A stretch of 64,000 bases of DNA from a bacterium (GCA_022072165.1 JAJVIF010000002.1:302221-366220), one strand, 5' to 3'; positions 48,535-58,436 are shown, counted from the stretch's first letter. The notes: a model not told the origin generated them from the sequence alone. A program made the numbers and translations.

Positions 48535-50328
48535 GTGGCAAACGACGGCATGCTATTTAGGGATACGGGCCATCCACTGGAGTGGCTGCTGGCAAACATC
48601 GCACAGGGCGATCTTGCGCTGCCAGACATCCAGCGACCCTTTGTGTGGAGCAGCACCAAGGTGCGGGATCTGTTTGATTCCATGTTTCGTGGTTTTCCCG
48701 TAGGGTTCCTTCTCCTCTGGGAGAGTCCGCATGATATTGACTCGCGACAGGTAGGTGTGGAACAGAAATCCCGCCAACGGCCGAAGTGGCTGATCATCGA
48801 TGGACAACAACGCCTGACGTCGCTGTACGCCGTCATGCGCGGCATCCCCATTCTGGACAAGGAGTACCGGGAAAAGCACATACATATTGCTTTCTGCCCG
48901 CTGGAGGGCAAGTTTGAAGTCACGGATGCAGCCATCCGAAAAGACCCGATGTGGCTACCGGACATCACTGAAGTCTGGGCTCCAGGCTCCAGCCAGAGCA
49001 AACTGCGCAAGGACTTCATCCAACGGCTGGCGAAGGCCCGAGAGGAAAAGGGGTTACAACTGACGGAGGCAGAAGAAGAGCAGATCGAGCAGATGCTCAA
49101 TCGCCTGTTCGCCCTCAAAGATTTCCGTTTCACGGCCCTCGAAGTCGACAGCGGCGTAGCAGAGGATCAGGTGGCCGAGATTTTCGTACGCATTAACAGT
49201 CAGGGAGTTGCACTAAAGCAAGCAGACTTCATCCTGACGCTGATGTCGGTGAACTGGCCAGAGGGGCGGGTTCAACTGGAAGAGTTTTGTACATCCGGTG
49301 TACGGCCCTCACCGAACAAAGCAGCCAGTAGCTACAACTATGTGCAGGAGCCAGATCCCGCAGGTTTTCTGAGGGCTTCATCAGCCCTGGCATTCAATCG
49401 TGCCCGGCTGCGATTCGTGTATCAGATTTTGCGGGGTCGCAATCCGGAGACCCAGGAGGTCACTGAGGAACTGCGAGAATCACGGTTCAGGCAACTGGAA
49501 ACTGCCCAGCAGGCAGCACTAAATCTGAATAACTGGCATGGGTTCATTGATTCCCTGCGGGGGGCGGGCTTTCTGAGCAAAGACCTGATCTCCTCCGAGC
49601 TGGCGGTCTGGTACAGCTACGCCATTTACCTCATTGGCCGGGAACGATACCAGGTCTCCAGTGTCACGCTGGATTGGCTCATTCCTCAGTGGTTTGTGCT
49701 GTCCCTGCTGACTTCACGGTATACCGGCTCTTCCGAAACCCAGGCGGAAGAGGACCTGCAGGCGCTGCATGTACCGCAATCCGCTGATGAGTTTATCCAG
49801 ACTTTGCGACGCCTTATGGATCTGGTTGCCACAGATGCTTACTGGAAGGAAGAGTTGGTAAAACAACTCGACAGTTCGGGTGCCCGCAATACAGCCTTCA
49901 TGACCTTCCTTGCCAGTCAAAATGCCCGAAAAGCCCCAGTCCTATTTTCTCAAAAGCTGGTGCGTGACCTGATGGACCCGCAGATTCGTCGCAAACGAAC
50001 TGCCATCGAAAAGCACCACCTCTTCCCTAAGGCATTCCTGAAGCGCTCTGGGATCACAGACCAGAAGCAAGTCAATCAGGTGGCCAATCTGGCGATTCTG
50101 GAGTGGCCGCAAAACCTGAAAATTTCAGATGAAGCTCCCCAGGACTACGCGCCACGCCTCCTGATGATGGCTTCATCCGAAGACGCGAAGGCGTGGTCAG
50201 AAGCCCACGCATTACCAGAGAACTGGTACCTCATGGAGTATGACGAGTTCCTGCTGGAGCGCCGAAAGCTCATGGCCCAACTGATACGCCAACACTTCGA
50301 ATCCCTCTGCCCTGTCACAGTTTCATGA
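48535..50328 (+). CDS. DUF262 and HNH-type nuclease (GmrSD-like)
   Basis: 597 residues from a GTG at 48535 with GGAG seven nt upstream; the frame is open back into mutS but those residues are mutS shadow. The N-terminus has the DUF262/ParB-like marks LPDIQRPFVWSSTKVRDLFDSMFRGFPVG and LIIDGQQRLTSLYA (DGQQR) and VRINSQGVALKQADFILTLM. Near the C-terminus IEKHHLFPKAFLK...QVANLAILEWPQNLKIS resembles the His-His-Asn core of an HNH (DUF1524-like) nuclease. GmrSD members restrict modified phage DNA. Its lower GC than its neighbours and its place beside a restriction-modification pair suggest a defence gene acquired by transfer. Confidence 0.85.
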   Translation: MANDGMLFRDTGHPLEWLLANIAQGDLALPDIQRPFVWSSTKVRDLFDSMFRGFPVGFLLLWESPHDIDSRQVGVEQKSRQRPKWLIIDGQQRLTSLYAVMRGIPILDKEYREKHIHIAFCPLEGKFEVTDAAIRKDPMWLPDITEVWAPGSSQSKLRKDFIQRLAKAREEKGLQLTEAEEEQIEQMLNRLFALKDFRFTALEVDSGVAEDQVAEIFVRINSQGVALKQADFILTLMSVNWPEGRVQLEEFCTSGVRPSPNKAASSYNYVQEPDPAGFLRASSALAFNRARLRFVYQILRGRNPETQEVTEELRESRFRQLETAQQAALNLNNWHGFIDSLRGAGFLSKDLISSELAVWYSYAIYLIGRERYQVSSVTLDWLIPQWFVLSLLTSRYTGSSETQAEEDLQALHVPQSADEFIQTLRRLMDLVATDAYWKEELVKQLDSSGARNTAFMTFLASQNARKAPVLFSQKLVRDLMDPQIRRKRTAIEKHHLFPKAFLKRSGITDQKQVNQVANLAILEWPQNLKISDEAPQDYAPRLLMMASSEDAKAWSEAHALPENWYLMEYDEFLLERRKLMAQLIRQHFESLCPVTVS

Positions 50329-50436
50329 ACGTCACCCAAAAACATCCGACCGCTGGCCTGGGGGGTGTATAACGCAGGTACAGCATCGACCGGGGCGGTC
50401 AGTTTCACAGTCGCCCCTGTTAGGAGGGTTCCGCTC

Positions 50437-51048
50437 ATGACATCACTCGTACGGCTCCTGCCGGTACTGCTCCTCGCTGTTGGCCTCCTCACGCCCGCCG
50501 CCGCCAGCGCGGCTCCTGGCGATGGCACAGGCCTGCCGCAGAAGCGACGTCCCGATACGCCCCTGGCCCCCGGCACAGACTGCTCCGCCAACCCCCTGAA
50601 TCTGGATGGGGTAGAAGCGCGGCTCGGGGATCACATGGGTGAAGAGGGCCTGATCCTGATTCAGCTCACCGAAGACCCCACCAAATGGAACTGGGCAGCG
50701 CTGCAGCGCTTCGCCTCAAAGGAGTACCAGCCGCTGCTGGAGGGCGTGATGGTGATCGCGGTCTATCCCGACACGCCGTATACCCGCTATGCCGCCGAGG
50801 ATCTCGACCACCTGCGGGAGTTCCTGCCGGTGGGGATCATCGATGACGCCACACGTCGCTGGCTCCCGGCGGTCCAGGACCAGATCCACTATGCCGTGTT
50901 TGATTTCCCGGGGTCCTACAGCGCTGGTCGCTTCGATGGGACCGACAATAGCACCAAGGCGCTGGATAGTTTCATTAACGCCACCACGTCGGCTATTAAG
51001 AAGAAGGCGGCCCCCAAAAAAGGCAAAGGCGGCGACCAAAAGGGGTAA
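50437..51048 (+). CDS. Secreted protein, possibly thioredoxin-like, unknown
   Basis: 203 residues from ATG 50437, with AGGAGG eight nt upstream. The signal peptide is LLPVLLLAVGLLTPAAASAAP. The mature part has an order of strands and helices reminiscent of TlpA-type domains (EEGLILIQLT, YQPLLEGVMVIAVYP, LPVGIIDDATRRW) but no CXXC. The C-terminus is a Lys/Gly-rich tail. It may be a degenerate thioredoxin-fold protein like that at 9272, or something else. It lies 68 nt before the aminopeptidase gene. Confidence 0.65.
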   Translation: MTSLVRLLPVLLLAVGLLTPAAASAAPGDGTGLPQKRRPDTPLAPGTDCSANPLNLDGVEARLGDHMGEEGLILIQLTEDPTKWNWAALQRFASKEYQPLLEGVMVIAVYPDTPYTRYAAEDLDHLREFLPVGIIDDATRRWLPAVQDQIHYAVFDFPGSYSAGRFDGTDNSTKALDSFINATTSAIKKKAAPKKGKGGDQKG

Positions 51049-51116
51049 CTTGCGGCAACCGGGCACCAGTCGCCTCCCCTGGCGGCTGCCGTATGCTTCA
51101 CGGCAGGAGGCCGCAT

Positions 51117-52502
51117 ATGTCTTTTCCTGCCACGACTTACCAGCAGCGTCGTCAGACCCTGCGATCGCAGGTCCCTGGCGGCGCTTTGCTGTTGCTCGGC
51201 GCGCCGGAAGTCCCCCGGAACTACGCTGCGAATACCTATCCGTTTCGGCAGGATTCGACCTTCCTCTACTACACCGGACTGCAGCAGCCGGACCTGGGGC
51301 TCTGGGTCTTTCCCGATGGCCGGGAGTGCCTGATCGCCGATCCCGGATCGCTGGAGAGCGTGGTCTGGACCGGACCGGTCCCCTCCCCGGCTGATCTGGC
51401 GGCCCAGGCGGGCATCGCCTCCGCCATCACCTGGGTGCAACTGGCGGACCTGGTGCAGGACGCCGACCACGGGCGGGTGGTGGTGCATCACCTGTTGCCG
51501 GTCCAGGCAGCGAAGCAACTTGCCCTCGCCGCGCTCTGCAACGTGTCGGTCGCCCAACTCGCAGCGCGCTGCTCCACGGTGCTGCGGGATGCGGTGATCC
51601 AGCAGCGTCTCGTGAAATCCGCTGAGGAAATCGCGGAAATCGAGGGAGCCCTGGCGGTCACCGACCGGATGCACCGGGCGGTGATGGCGGGCTGTCGCCC
51701 CGGCGCGACCGAGCAGGCACTAGTGGCGGAACTGGAGCAGATCGCCCTCGCGGCGGGCTGCCAGCAGTCGTACCACCCGATCCTGACGGTCCGCGGGGAG
51801 ATCCTGCACAACCACGGGTATCAGCACACCCTGCAACCGGGCCAGCTGCTGCTCAACGATTCCGGCGCGGAGAGTCCGATGGGATATGCCTCGGACATCA
51901 CCCGGTCCCTCCCGGTGAGTGGCCAATTCACGGACCAGCAGCGACTGATCTATACGCTGGTCCTGGACGCGCAATTGTTGGCGATTGAGCAGATCCGTCC
52001 GGGGATCCCCTATCAGGCGGTCCACGAGGCGGTCTGCCTCCATTTCGCAACGGGCCTCTGCGACATTGGACTCATGCAGGGGGATCCGGCGGAAGCGGTC
52101 GCGGCCGGCGCACACGCCGCCTTCTTTGTGCATGGGCTGGGACATGCCCTCGGGCTCGATGTCCATGACATGGAGGACCTGGGGGAGGACGCGGTCGGCT
52201 ACGGGCTCTCGTATCAGCGCTCGTCCCATTTCGGCACGCAATTCCTGCGCTTCGCCCGGGAAGTCCAGCCGGGATATGTCCTGACAGTCGAGCCGGGACT
52301 CTATTTCATCGATGCCCTCTTCGATCAGTGGGCCGCCGAGGGGCGCCATCGGGATTTCCTCCGGTACGACCAGCTCGCGCAGTGGCGGGGCTTCGGGGGC
52401 ATCCGGATCGAAGACGATGTCCTGGTCACCGACACCGGTGCCCGGGTCCTGGGACCGGGGATTCCGAAGGGGATCGCCGAGGTCGAGGCCGCGATGGCCT
52501 GA
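51117..52502 (+). CDS. Xaa-Pro aminopeptidase (M24B)
   Basis: 461 residues from ATG 51117 with AGGAGG six nt upstream. N-terminal PepP-type domain (NTYPFRQDSTFLYYTGLQQPDLGLWV), then the pita-bread metallopeptidase with five dinuclear metal ligands: Asp in LNDSGAES, Asp in YASDITRSLP, His in HGLGHALGLDVHD, Glu in TVEPGLYF and Glu in GGIRIEDDVLVT. It cleaves an N-terminal residue ahead of Pro. It has no signal peptide, so it is cytoplasmic. Confidence 0.92.
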   Translation: MSFPATTYQQRRQTLRSQVPGGALLLLGAPEVPRNYAANTYPFRQDSTFLYYTGLQQPDLGLWVFPDGRECLIADPGSLESVVWTGPVPSPADLAAQAGIASAITWVQLADLVQDADHGRVVVHHLLPVQAAKQLALAALCNVSVAQLAARCSTVLRDAVIQQRLVKSAEEIAEIEGALAVTDRMHRAVMAGCRPGATEQALVAELEQIALAAGCQQSYHPILTVRGEILHNHGYQHTLQPGQLLLNDSGAESPMGYASDITRSLPVSGQFTDQQRLIYTLVLDAQLLAIEQIRPGIPYQAVHEAVCLHFATGLCDIGLMQGDPAEAVAAGAHAAFFVHGLGHALGLDVHDMEDLGEDAVGYGLSYQRSSHFGTQFLRFAREVQPGYVLTVEPGLYFIDALFDQWAAEGRHRDFLRYDQLAQWRGFGGIRIEDDVLVTDTGARVLGPGIPKGIAEVEAAMA

Positions 52503-52600
52503 GTTGCGGGGGCTTCTCCGGCAACCGGACCCCGCCATCAGGGGTCCTATCCGGGTATCCTTAGCCGGTAACGCGGCGCCGTGTGCGCCAGGAGGCTACA

Positions 52601-54859
52601 GTGACCCTCGATACCCGTCAACTTCGCACCCTGATTGGACGCTTCCGGGCGCAACATGCCCTGGAAGTCGGGGCGCGTGGCCTCTTCTATGGCGGTCTGG
52701 GATCAGCAGTTGTCATTCTGGCTGACAAGATCCGGCCGTTTCCCACCTCCTGGGACCCGGGCTTTCTCGCACTGGGCGTTGGTGTCGGCCTCGGAGTGCT
52801 GGCGGGGGCCTGTGCGCTGCTGAAGCGCTATCAACTCGAGGATGCCGCCCGGGCGATTGACGCGCACTATGGGCTCCAGGAGTTGCTCGGGTCGGCGCAT
52901 GAACTCGCGCCGGTCGCCGCGGGCGAGTTCGAAGCGGCGGTCGCGACGGCGGCTGACCGGCTGGTGAAGTCGCAGAACTTCACCCGCGATTTCCGGCTTC
53001 GCCCACCCGCGTATACCCGTCAGGCGACCGCCAGCATCGCGGTGGCTGGTCTCCTCATTTTTGTGCCGCCGCTGCAAACCCTGAATCCGGCGAAACGGGC
53101 AGAACTCGCGGAACTCAAAGCCCGGGAAGCGGCGCTGCAGGAACTCGCCCGCGACCTGAAGGAAATCCGCAAAGACGATGCCGCCCTGGAGGAACTCGCC
53201 CGGGAGGTGGAGGACCTGGCGGTCCGCTCCCAGAAGCAGCGACTGACCAAAGAGGACTTCCTGCGCGAACTGGATGAGATTCAGAAAGAACTCGAATCCC
53301 GGATGGCGGACCTCGACAAAGAGGGGACCGCGAAAGCGCTGGAGTCGCTGAAGGAATCGATGTCGGATCTCGCGATCCCCGAGGTGGGTGAAGCGAAGGA
53401 CCTCGCGGCGCAGATGGATGCCCTCCAGAAGCGTCTGGAAAAGAAGGACCTGAAGTTCGATCAGCTCGACCAGCTGGAAAAGACCCTCAAAGCCCAGCAG
53501 GAAAATCTGAAAGACCACAAAGAACTCAACAGCCTGAACAAAGAGCTGGGGCGTATGCGCGAGGAAGCGCTGAAGCAGCAGCAGGAGAAGCTGGGCGGCG
53601 AGGTGAATCGCCTGCTGGATGAGATGTCCAAAGAGGCGAAAGAGGGCGCGCAGAAGACCCCCGAGCAGCTCAAACAGCAGTTACAGCAGCAGGTCCAGCA
53701 GATGCAGCAGGAGGCCCGACAGGGGCAGCTCGGGCAGGAAGACACCAACAGCCTGCAGCAGAAAATCGATCAGCAGCGCCAGTCGGACCCCGCATCCGCC
53801 ACCCGGATGCAGGAGCTCAACGACCGCCTCAACCAGGCCCTCAGCAAAGAACAGCAGCTGGGCAACGAGGTCCAGCAGCAGCAGTCCCAGAATCAGCAAC
53901 CGTCACAACAATCCCAGCAAGGCCAGCAGGGCGAACAGCAACAGGGGCAACAGTCCCAGCAGGGGCAGCAGGGCGAACAGGCCCAGCAAGGCCAGCAGTC
54001 CCAACAGGGACAGCAGGGGGAGTCAGGACAACAGCCGGGCCAGCAGTCCCAGCAGGGACAGAGCGCAGGCCAGCAGCAGTCCGGCCAGGGGCAACAAGGA
54101 CAGTCCGGCCAGTCACCCAGCCAGCAGCCCTCCCAGAATCCTGATGGCCAGGGGCAGGGACAGGGCCAGATGACGGTCGAGCAGTGGATGCAGCAACAGC
54201 AGCAGTCGCAGCAGGGGAACTCCCAGGGTCAGGGCGGTCAGCCGATGGAAGGCTCTCCGCAACTCGGACCCCAGGGTCAGAATCCCGGTCAGGGGCAGGG
54301 TCAGGGGAGTGGCCAGGGGTCCCAGGGCTTCTCCTCCATGTCCCCGGAAGAAATGCGCAACTGGGCTGACATGCTCAAGGAGTACCAGGGTCTCTCTTCC
54401 ACCAATCGCAAGCTGGGACAGACTCGTAGCGGCGGATCTGGCAAGCCCGGTGAGGGGAGCGGCGCCGGAGGCGGCAACGGCTGGGGCCTCGGGCATAACC
54501 CCGGAGGGACTCCCTCGAATCAGGGGAGCGGGCAAGCCCAGAACCAGCCGGGGATGAAAACACAACAGAGCAAGCTGACCCTGGACCAGATGCTCGACTT
54601 CCAGGCGCTCTACGATCCCCATCTCATAGATGCCCGGATCCGCGACGAGCACAAAGTCCAGGGCTACCTCCAGGAAGGCGAGTCCGGCGGCTTTACGATG
54701 GTTAAAGCCCCCAACGTGGAAGAGGGGGATGCGCTGACGCCGTACTTTTCCGTGGACCCCAAGACCGCCGATGCGGAGGTCCAGGCCCTGGAAAATCAGG
54801 AAATCCCGGCGAATCTCAAGGACCTGGTGCGGCAGTACTTCGACAGCCTGAAGCAATAG
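52601..54859 (+). CDS. Large membrane coiled-coil protein with Gln-rich low-complexity region (DUF4175-like?)
   Basis: 752 residues from a GTG with AGGAGG five nt upstream (in-frame GTG at 52583 would overlap that site). Two TM helices at about 30-75 and a third at about 142-158 are followed by a long charged coiled coil (about 165-380), a Gln/Gly/Ser low-complexity block (about 420-600) built from QQGQQGEQ/QQSQQGQ units, a Gly-rich linker, and a conserved-looking last ~95 residues (LDQMLDFQALYDPHLIDARIRDEHKVQGYLQ). The overall plan resembles DUF4175-type membrane proteins, but I am not certain. The low-complexity part has prion-like composition. Function unknown. Confidence 0.8.
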   Translation: MTLDTRQLRTLIGRFRAQHALEVGARGLFYGGLGSAVVILADKIRPFPTSWDPGFLALGVGVGLGVLAGACALLKRYQLEDAARAIDAHYGLQELLGSAHELAPVAAGEFEAAVATAADRLVKSQNFTRDFRLRPPAYTRQATASIAVAGLLIFVPPLQTLNPAKRAELAELKAREAALQELARDLKEIRKDDAALEELAREVEDLAVRSQKQRLTKEDFLRELDEIQKELESRMADLDKEGTAKALESLKESMSDLAIPEVGEAKDLAAQMDALQKRLEKKDLKFDQLDQLEKTLKAQQENLKDHKELNSLNKELGRMREEALKQQQEKLGGEVNRLLDEMSKEAKEGAQKTPEQLKQQLQQQVQQMQQEARQGQLGQEDTNSLQQKIDQQRQSDPASATRMQELNDRLNQALSKEQQLGNEVQQQQSQNQQPSQQSQQGQQGEQQQGQQSQQGQQGEQAQQGQQSQQGQQGESGQQPGQQSQQGQSAGQQQSGQGQQGQSGQSPSQQPSQNPDGQGQGQGQMTVEQWMQQQQQSQQGNSQGQGGQPMEGSPQLGPQGQNPGQGQGQGSGQGSQGFSSMSPEEMRNWADMLKEYQGLSSTNRKLGQTRSGGSGKPGEGSGAGGGNGWGLGHNPGGTPSNQGSGQAQNQPGMKTQQSKLTLDQMLDFQALYDPHLIDARIRDEHKVQGYLQEGESGGFTMVKAPNVEEGDALTPYFSVDPKTADAEVQALENQEIPANLKDLVRQYFDSLKQ
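53870..54330 (+). repeat. Imperfect CAG/CAGGG-rich coding repeat
   Basis: DNA encoding the Gln/Gly/Ser block is a degenerate tandem repeat of CAGCAGGGNCAGCA-like units on the + strand. Codon variation between units argues for selection on the protein, not recent expansion. Confidence 0.8.
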
Positions 54860-54890
54860 GTCGCGCCGCGCCATGAGGTGAATCGTCGCG

Positions 54891-54896
54891 TATCCT
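54891..54896 (+). promoter_or_regulatory. -10-like TATCCT 10 nt before the outer-membrane protein gene
   Basis: TATCCT ends 10 nt before the ATG at 54907, with no ribosome binding site in between. Confidence 0.3.
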
Positions 54897-54906
54897 CCAG
54901 TCCCAC

Positions 54907-55926
54907 ATGACGCGACTTCGACTCCCGGTCCTGCTCGGGCTTCTCTGGTGTACTGCGTCCCAGGCCGCACCTATCGTCGATGTCACTCCGGCCGACTTCA
55001 CGCACCTGGGGACTCGTCCGGTCGGCATGGGCGGAGCCTGGGTCGCCTATGGGCCAGATGAGCAGGGACTCTTCCACAACCCCGCGACCCTGGCGCGTCA
55101 CAAACTCCCCCGCTTTGGCACCTCGCACTCCGCGCGACATTTTCCTGGTCCCCGCGAACGGGACCACCTCGATGCCGACCCCACTGCGCTGATCTGGCCC
55201 CTCACGCCATGCTTCACCATCGGCCAGGGATGGGTCACGCAAGGGGAACTGGGCTATGCCCACCACGACCTCTCAGACCCGGCGTTCCCGCCACAACACC
55301 TCTGGGGGACCGAGCGGAGCGAAGCCCTCGCCTGGGACCTGTTGCTGCTGCAGCTCGGTGTCAGTCACCGGACCCAGACTTATCGCTACGCCGATCCTGA
55401 AGCGTGTCGCCGGACCCCCGAGTCCCCGGCGCTGGATGGTCCCAGCCTGACGATGGCTGGCGAGGGACTCACCTGGGGACTCCTGGCGCAGGTCGCGCCG
55501 GGGGTGCGCTATGGCTATAGCGAATCGAAGCTGGAGCAGGATTACTTCCCCGCTGGAGCTCCGACTTACGGTGTCTCCAAGGTCCAGACGAGTCAGGGCT
55601 GGGCGGTGCATCCCACCGGCTGGCTGACGCTCACCCGGCAGACTGATCAGGTCCGTTACCGGACACTGATCGATGGCGTGAAAGCGAAGCAGAGCGAGTC
55701 GCCGGTGGCCTGCTGGGGGGTGGAGTGCTGGCTCGGTCCCTGGCTGGCGGTCCGGACCGGGGGCAGCGACATCGGTCGCACCTGGGGTGTCACCCTCGAT
55801 CTGCCGTTGCTGCCAGCGCTCCACTATGGGGAAGCCGAAGCCCTGATGCAGCGGATCAGCCTCGCTCCCTGGCCTGCAGGCAAGTACGAGAACACCCATC
55901 ACTATTCCTGGTCGCTGGGCCTCTAG
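54907..55926 (+). CDS. PorV/FadL-like outer membrane beta-barrel protein
   Basis: 339 residues with a signal peptide (RLPVLLGLLWCTASQAAP). The mature N-terminus, FTHLGTRPVGMGGAWVAYGPDEQGLFHNPATLA, is the hallmark of the PorV/PorQ/UPF0164 barrel group (lGxRxxgMGGAxvA...NPA). Alternating-residue strands and a final aromatic strand (HHYSWSLGL) fit a barrel inserted in an outer membrane. Its presence is the clearest sign here that the cell is diderm. The cargo or partner is unknown. It lies 47 nt after the Gln-rich protein gene. Confidence 0.78.
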   Translation: MTRLRLPVLLGLLWCTASQAAPIVDVTPADFTHLGTRPVGMGGAWVAYGPDEQGLFHNPATLARHKLPRFGTSHSARHFPGPRERDHLDADPTALIWPLTPCFTIGQGWVTQGELGYAHHDLSDPAFPPQHLWGTERSEALAWDLLLLQLGVSHRTQTYRYADPEACRRTPESPALDGPSLTMAGEGLTWGLLAQVAPGVRYGYSESKLEQDYFPAGAPTYGVSKVQTSQGWAVHPTGWLTLTRQTDQVRYRTLIDGVKAKQSESPVACWGVECWLGPWLAVRTGGSDIGRTWGVTLDLPLLPALHYGEAEALMQRISLAPWPAGKYENTHHYSWSLGL

Positions 55927-55956
55927 CCCGGGCGAACTGTGGTAAGCCTGTCGCAT

Positions 55957-56757
55957 ATGGCCATCGCCCTGTCGGTCCGAAACCTCACCAAGCGATATGA
56001 CCGCTTCACTGCTGTCGAAGGAATCGACTTTGAGGTGCATGGGGGCGAGATTCTCGGACTCCTCGGCCCCAACGGGGCGGGCAAGACCACGACGCTGAAA
56101 ATGCTGGCGGGGGTCATGGCTCCAACTGCCGGCGAAATTCGCCTCGGTGAGATTGATGTCGTGCGGGCCCCCCAGGAAGCAAAGCGCTGGCTCGGGTACC
56201 TTCCGCAGGAGCCCTATGCCTATGAAAAGCTCACGGGTCGGGAGTTCCTCCATTTCATTGCCGAGGTCCGGAGCATCCCGGTGGCGCGACGTGCCACCCT
56301 CTTCGAGCACTGGCTGACCGCATTTGATCTCACCAAAGATGCCGACAAACTGCTGGAGAGCTACTCCGGCGGGATGCTCAAGAAGCTGCTGCTGATCGCC
56401 ACCCTTATGCACGAGCCTCCAGTCCTGCTGCTGGATGAGCCGACCATCTCGCTGGACCCCCTGACTGTCCGGAAGGTGCGTCAGCAACTGGAGCTGCGAG
56501 CTGCCGCCGGCAGCGCCATCATCCTGAGCACCCATGTGCTGGAGATTGCAGAAAAACTCTGCGACCGAATCGCCATCATCTATGGCGGACAGCTCTGCGC
56601 CCTGGGGACCATGCCCGAGCTACAGGCCGCCTGGCTCGGTGATGTCCCGGGCACCCTGGAAGACATCTTTCTCCGGGCCACCGGCGCCGAGCTGGACGAG
56701 GGCGCGTTGCCGGAAGGCGACAGCGCGTCGGTCGCCGGGAGCAGCCTCGAGGCATGA
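55957..56757 (+). CDS. ABC exporter ATPase
   Basis: 266 residues from ATG 55957 (an in-frame GTG at 55939 is an alternative). Walker A GPNGAGKTTTLKMLAG, YLPQEPYAYEKLTGREFL, signature YSGGMLKKLLLIATLM, Walker B LLLDEPTISLD, and STHVLEIAEKLCDRIAII. This is the single-domain ATPase of drug or ABC-2 type exporters. Its stop overlaps the start of the permease gene (ATGA at 56754-56757). Confidence 0.92.
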   Translation: MAIALSVRNLTKRYDRFTAVEGIDFEVHGGEILGLLGPNGAGKTTTLKMLAGVMAPTAGEIRLGEIDVVRAPQEAKRWLGYLPQEPYAYEKLTGREFLHFIAEVRSIPVARRATLFEHWLTAFDLTKDADKLLESYSGGMLKKLLLIATLMHEPPVLLLDEPTISLDPLTVRKVRQQLELRAAAGSAIILSTHVLEIAEKLCDRIAIIYGGQLCALGTMPELQAAWLGDVPGTLEDIFLRATGAELDEGALPEGDSASVAGSSLEA

Positions 56758-58436
56758 CCCCGCAGACGCCCACCCCCGCCCTCTCCTGGCTCCGCGCTGC
56801 CTGGATCATCGAGCGGACACGGCAGCAACAGGGCTGGAACCTGGTCCGCTACGCCAAACCGGGGGAACGGATCCGCCGCTGGGGCGGCCTCGCGTTCCGC
56901 ATCCTCTGGCCCCTGGGGGGGACACTCTTTGGGGCGTATGTCTTTCGGGGCCTGCGGCACGCGTCGCTCTTTGGCGATGCCTCCGCGAATTTTCTCCTCG
57001 CGATGCTGGCCCTCTTTACAGCGCTCCTGCTTTTTGTGTCCGCGATCAAGTTCGCCTACCAAACCTTCTTCGGCGCTCCCGACCTCCCACTCTTGCAGTC
57101 GCTCCCCCTGCCGACTCGCGGGATCTTTGTCGGGAAGTACCTCGACAACCTCGCTTTCTCCAATCAGCTGGTCTCGATCTTCGCCCTGGGTCCGTTTCTG
57201 GCGTACGGGCTGGCCTTCGACTGGCCCTGGTCCCGTCTGCTCGTGGCGGTCCTGGGGCTCCTCTACCTCCCGGTCTACACCACGGCCCTCGGGATCCTGA
57301 TCAGTGTCCCTATCAGTCGCTTTGTCTCCCGGAGCCGGATGCGGGAGACCCTGATGCTGGGGAGTATGGCGGCAAGTGTGGCGTGTTACGCCCTCATGCG
57401 GCAGGCGATCCGGATTGAGATGAGTGGCGGCCCGCCGGATGTCCATGCGCTCCTTTGGGACTGGCTGCCAGTCTCCTGGCTCGCGTCCTGGGCTATCGCC
57501 CCGACCGACCCCGCAAGTCAGACCCTTCTCGCGCAGTACTTCTGGCTCGGTACAACCCTTTTTGTGGCCTCGGCCTGGCTCGGCGATATGGCGTATCAGT
57601 ACGGTATCTCGCATCTGGAGCTGGAAGCGGAAGGAAGCGGGTCCTCGGCGACTCCCTGGCTGTTGCGGATCGACCGGGGGAGCCCCTCCCCGGCCCGGGC
57701 GTTCTGGTTCAAGGACCTGCTGACCTTCAGCCGGGATCCGCGGCAGTGGTACTACCTGGTTTTCTTCGGGGTCCTCTTTTTCCTGCCTGTCGACCCCACC
57801 GGCACGATGACTGGCGCACATGGGATGGGGCGTCTGCTGGTGAACACTATCTCCAATGCGTTCATCGTGGTCATCATGGCGACCATGGCGCTGCAGGAAC
57901 TCTCCGTGCTGGGGTATAGCCGGGAGGGGTCGCGACGCTGGCTCCTGCACGCGCTCCCCTTGCGTCCGATGCAGCTGCTGCTGGGGAAGTTCCAGGTCAT
58001 TCTCTTTTGCACGGTGATCCTGGCGACCTTCGGCGTCCTCTGCCTACTCGGCGTGGGACAGCTGGCCCCGGCGGATGTCCTGCCGACCCTGGCGGGGTCG
58101 TTGCTGATGGCGGGGACCCTCAACTTTGCCTTTTTGTCCCTGGGAGCCCGGTGGCCCGACTTCGAGGGCTACGCCCAGCGGCAGCGGGTGAGTCCGACCC
58201 TGGCGCTGGCGATCGCTATGGTGGATGGCGTAGTAATCGGCGTATTCCTGCTGCTCGCGACCCTGCTGGCGAGTTATACCGAATGGGCTCCCTGGATTCC
58301 GGCGCTGTCGGGGATTTCGTTCAGCGTCCTGCTGGGGGTAGCGGTCGGCATCATGGGACTGACATTGCTGGGGCTGATCGTGATGAGTCTCTGGAACGGC
58401 TTCGTGGCCTCAAAGCGGGTGCTGCAGGAGCGGTAG
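56754..58436 (+). CDS. ABC exporter membrane protein
   Basis: 560 residues with about 10-12 hydrophobic helices; the start overlaps the ATPase stop by 4 nt. Hydrophilic parts include LPLLQSLPLPTRGIFVGKYLDNL and FWFKDLLTFSRDPRQWYYLVFFG, typical of the large ABC-2-like permeases called putative ABC exporters. With the ATPase it forms an exporter of unknown substrate. Confidence 0.85.
   Translation: MTPQTPTPALSWLRAAWIIERTRQQQGWNLVRYAKPGERIRRWGGLAFRILWPLGGTLFGAYVFRGLRHASLFGDASANFLLAMLALFTALLLFVSAIKFAYQTFFGAPDLPLLQSLPLPTRGIFVGKYLDNLAFSNQLVSIFALGPFLAYGLAFDWPWSRLLVAVLGLLYLPVYTTALGILISVPISRFVSRSRMRETLMLGSMAASVACYALMRQAIRIEMSGGPPDVHALLWDWLPVSWLASWAIAPTDPASQTLLAQYFWLGTTLFVASAWLGDMAYQYGISHLELEAEGSGSSATPWLLRIDRGSPSPARAFWFKDLLTFSRDPRQWYYLVFFGVLFFLPVDPTGTMTGAHGMGRLLVNTISNAFIVVIMATMALQELSVLGYSREGSRRWLLHALPLRPMQLLLGKFQVILFCTVILATFGVLCLLGVGQLAPADVLPTLAGSLLMAGTLNFAFLSLGARWPDFEGYAQRQRVSPTLALAIAMVDGVVIGVFLLLATLLASYTEWAPWIPALSGISFSVLLGVAVGIMGLTLLGLIVMSLWNGFVASKRVLQER

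Noticed and set aside
53870-54330. CRISPR-like or satellite repeat
   Set aside because: The repeats are in frame, degenerate and encode a Gln-rich protein segment; there are no regular spacers.
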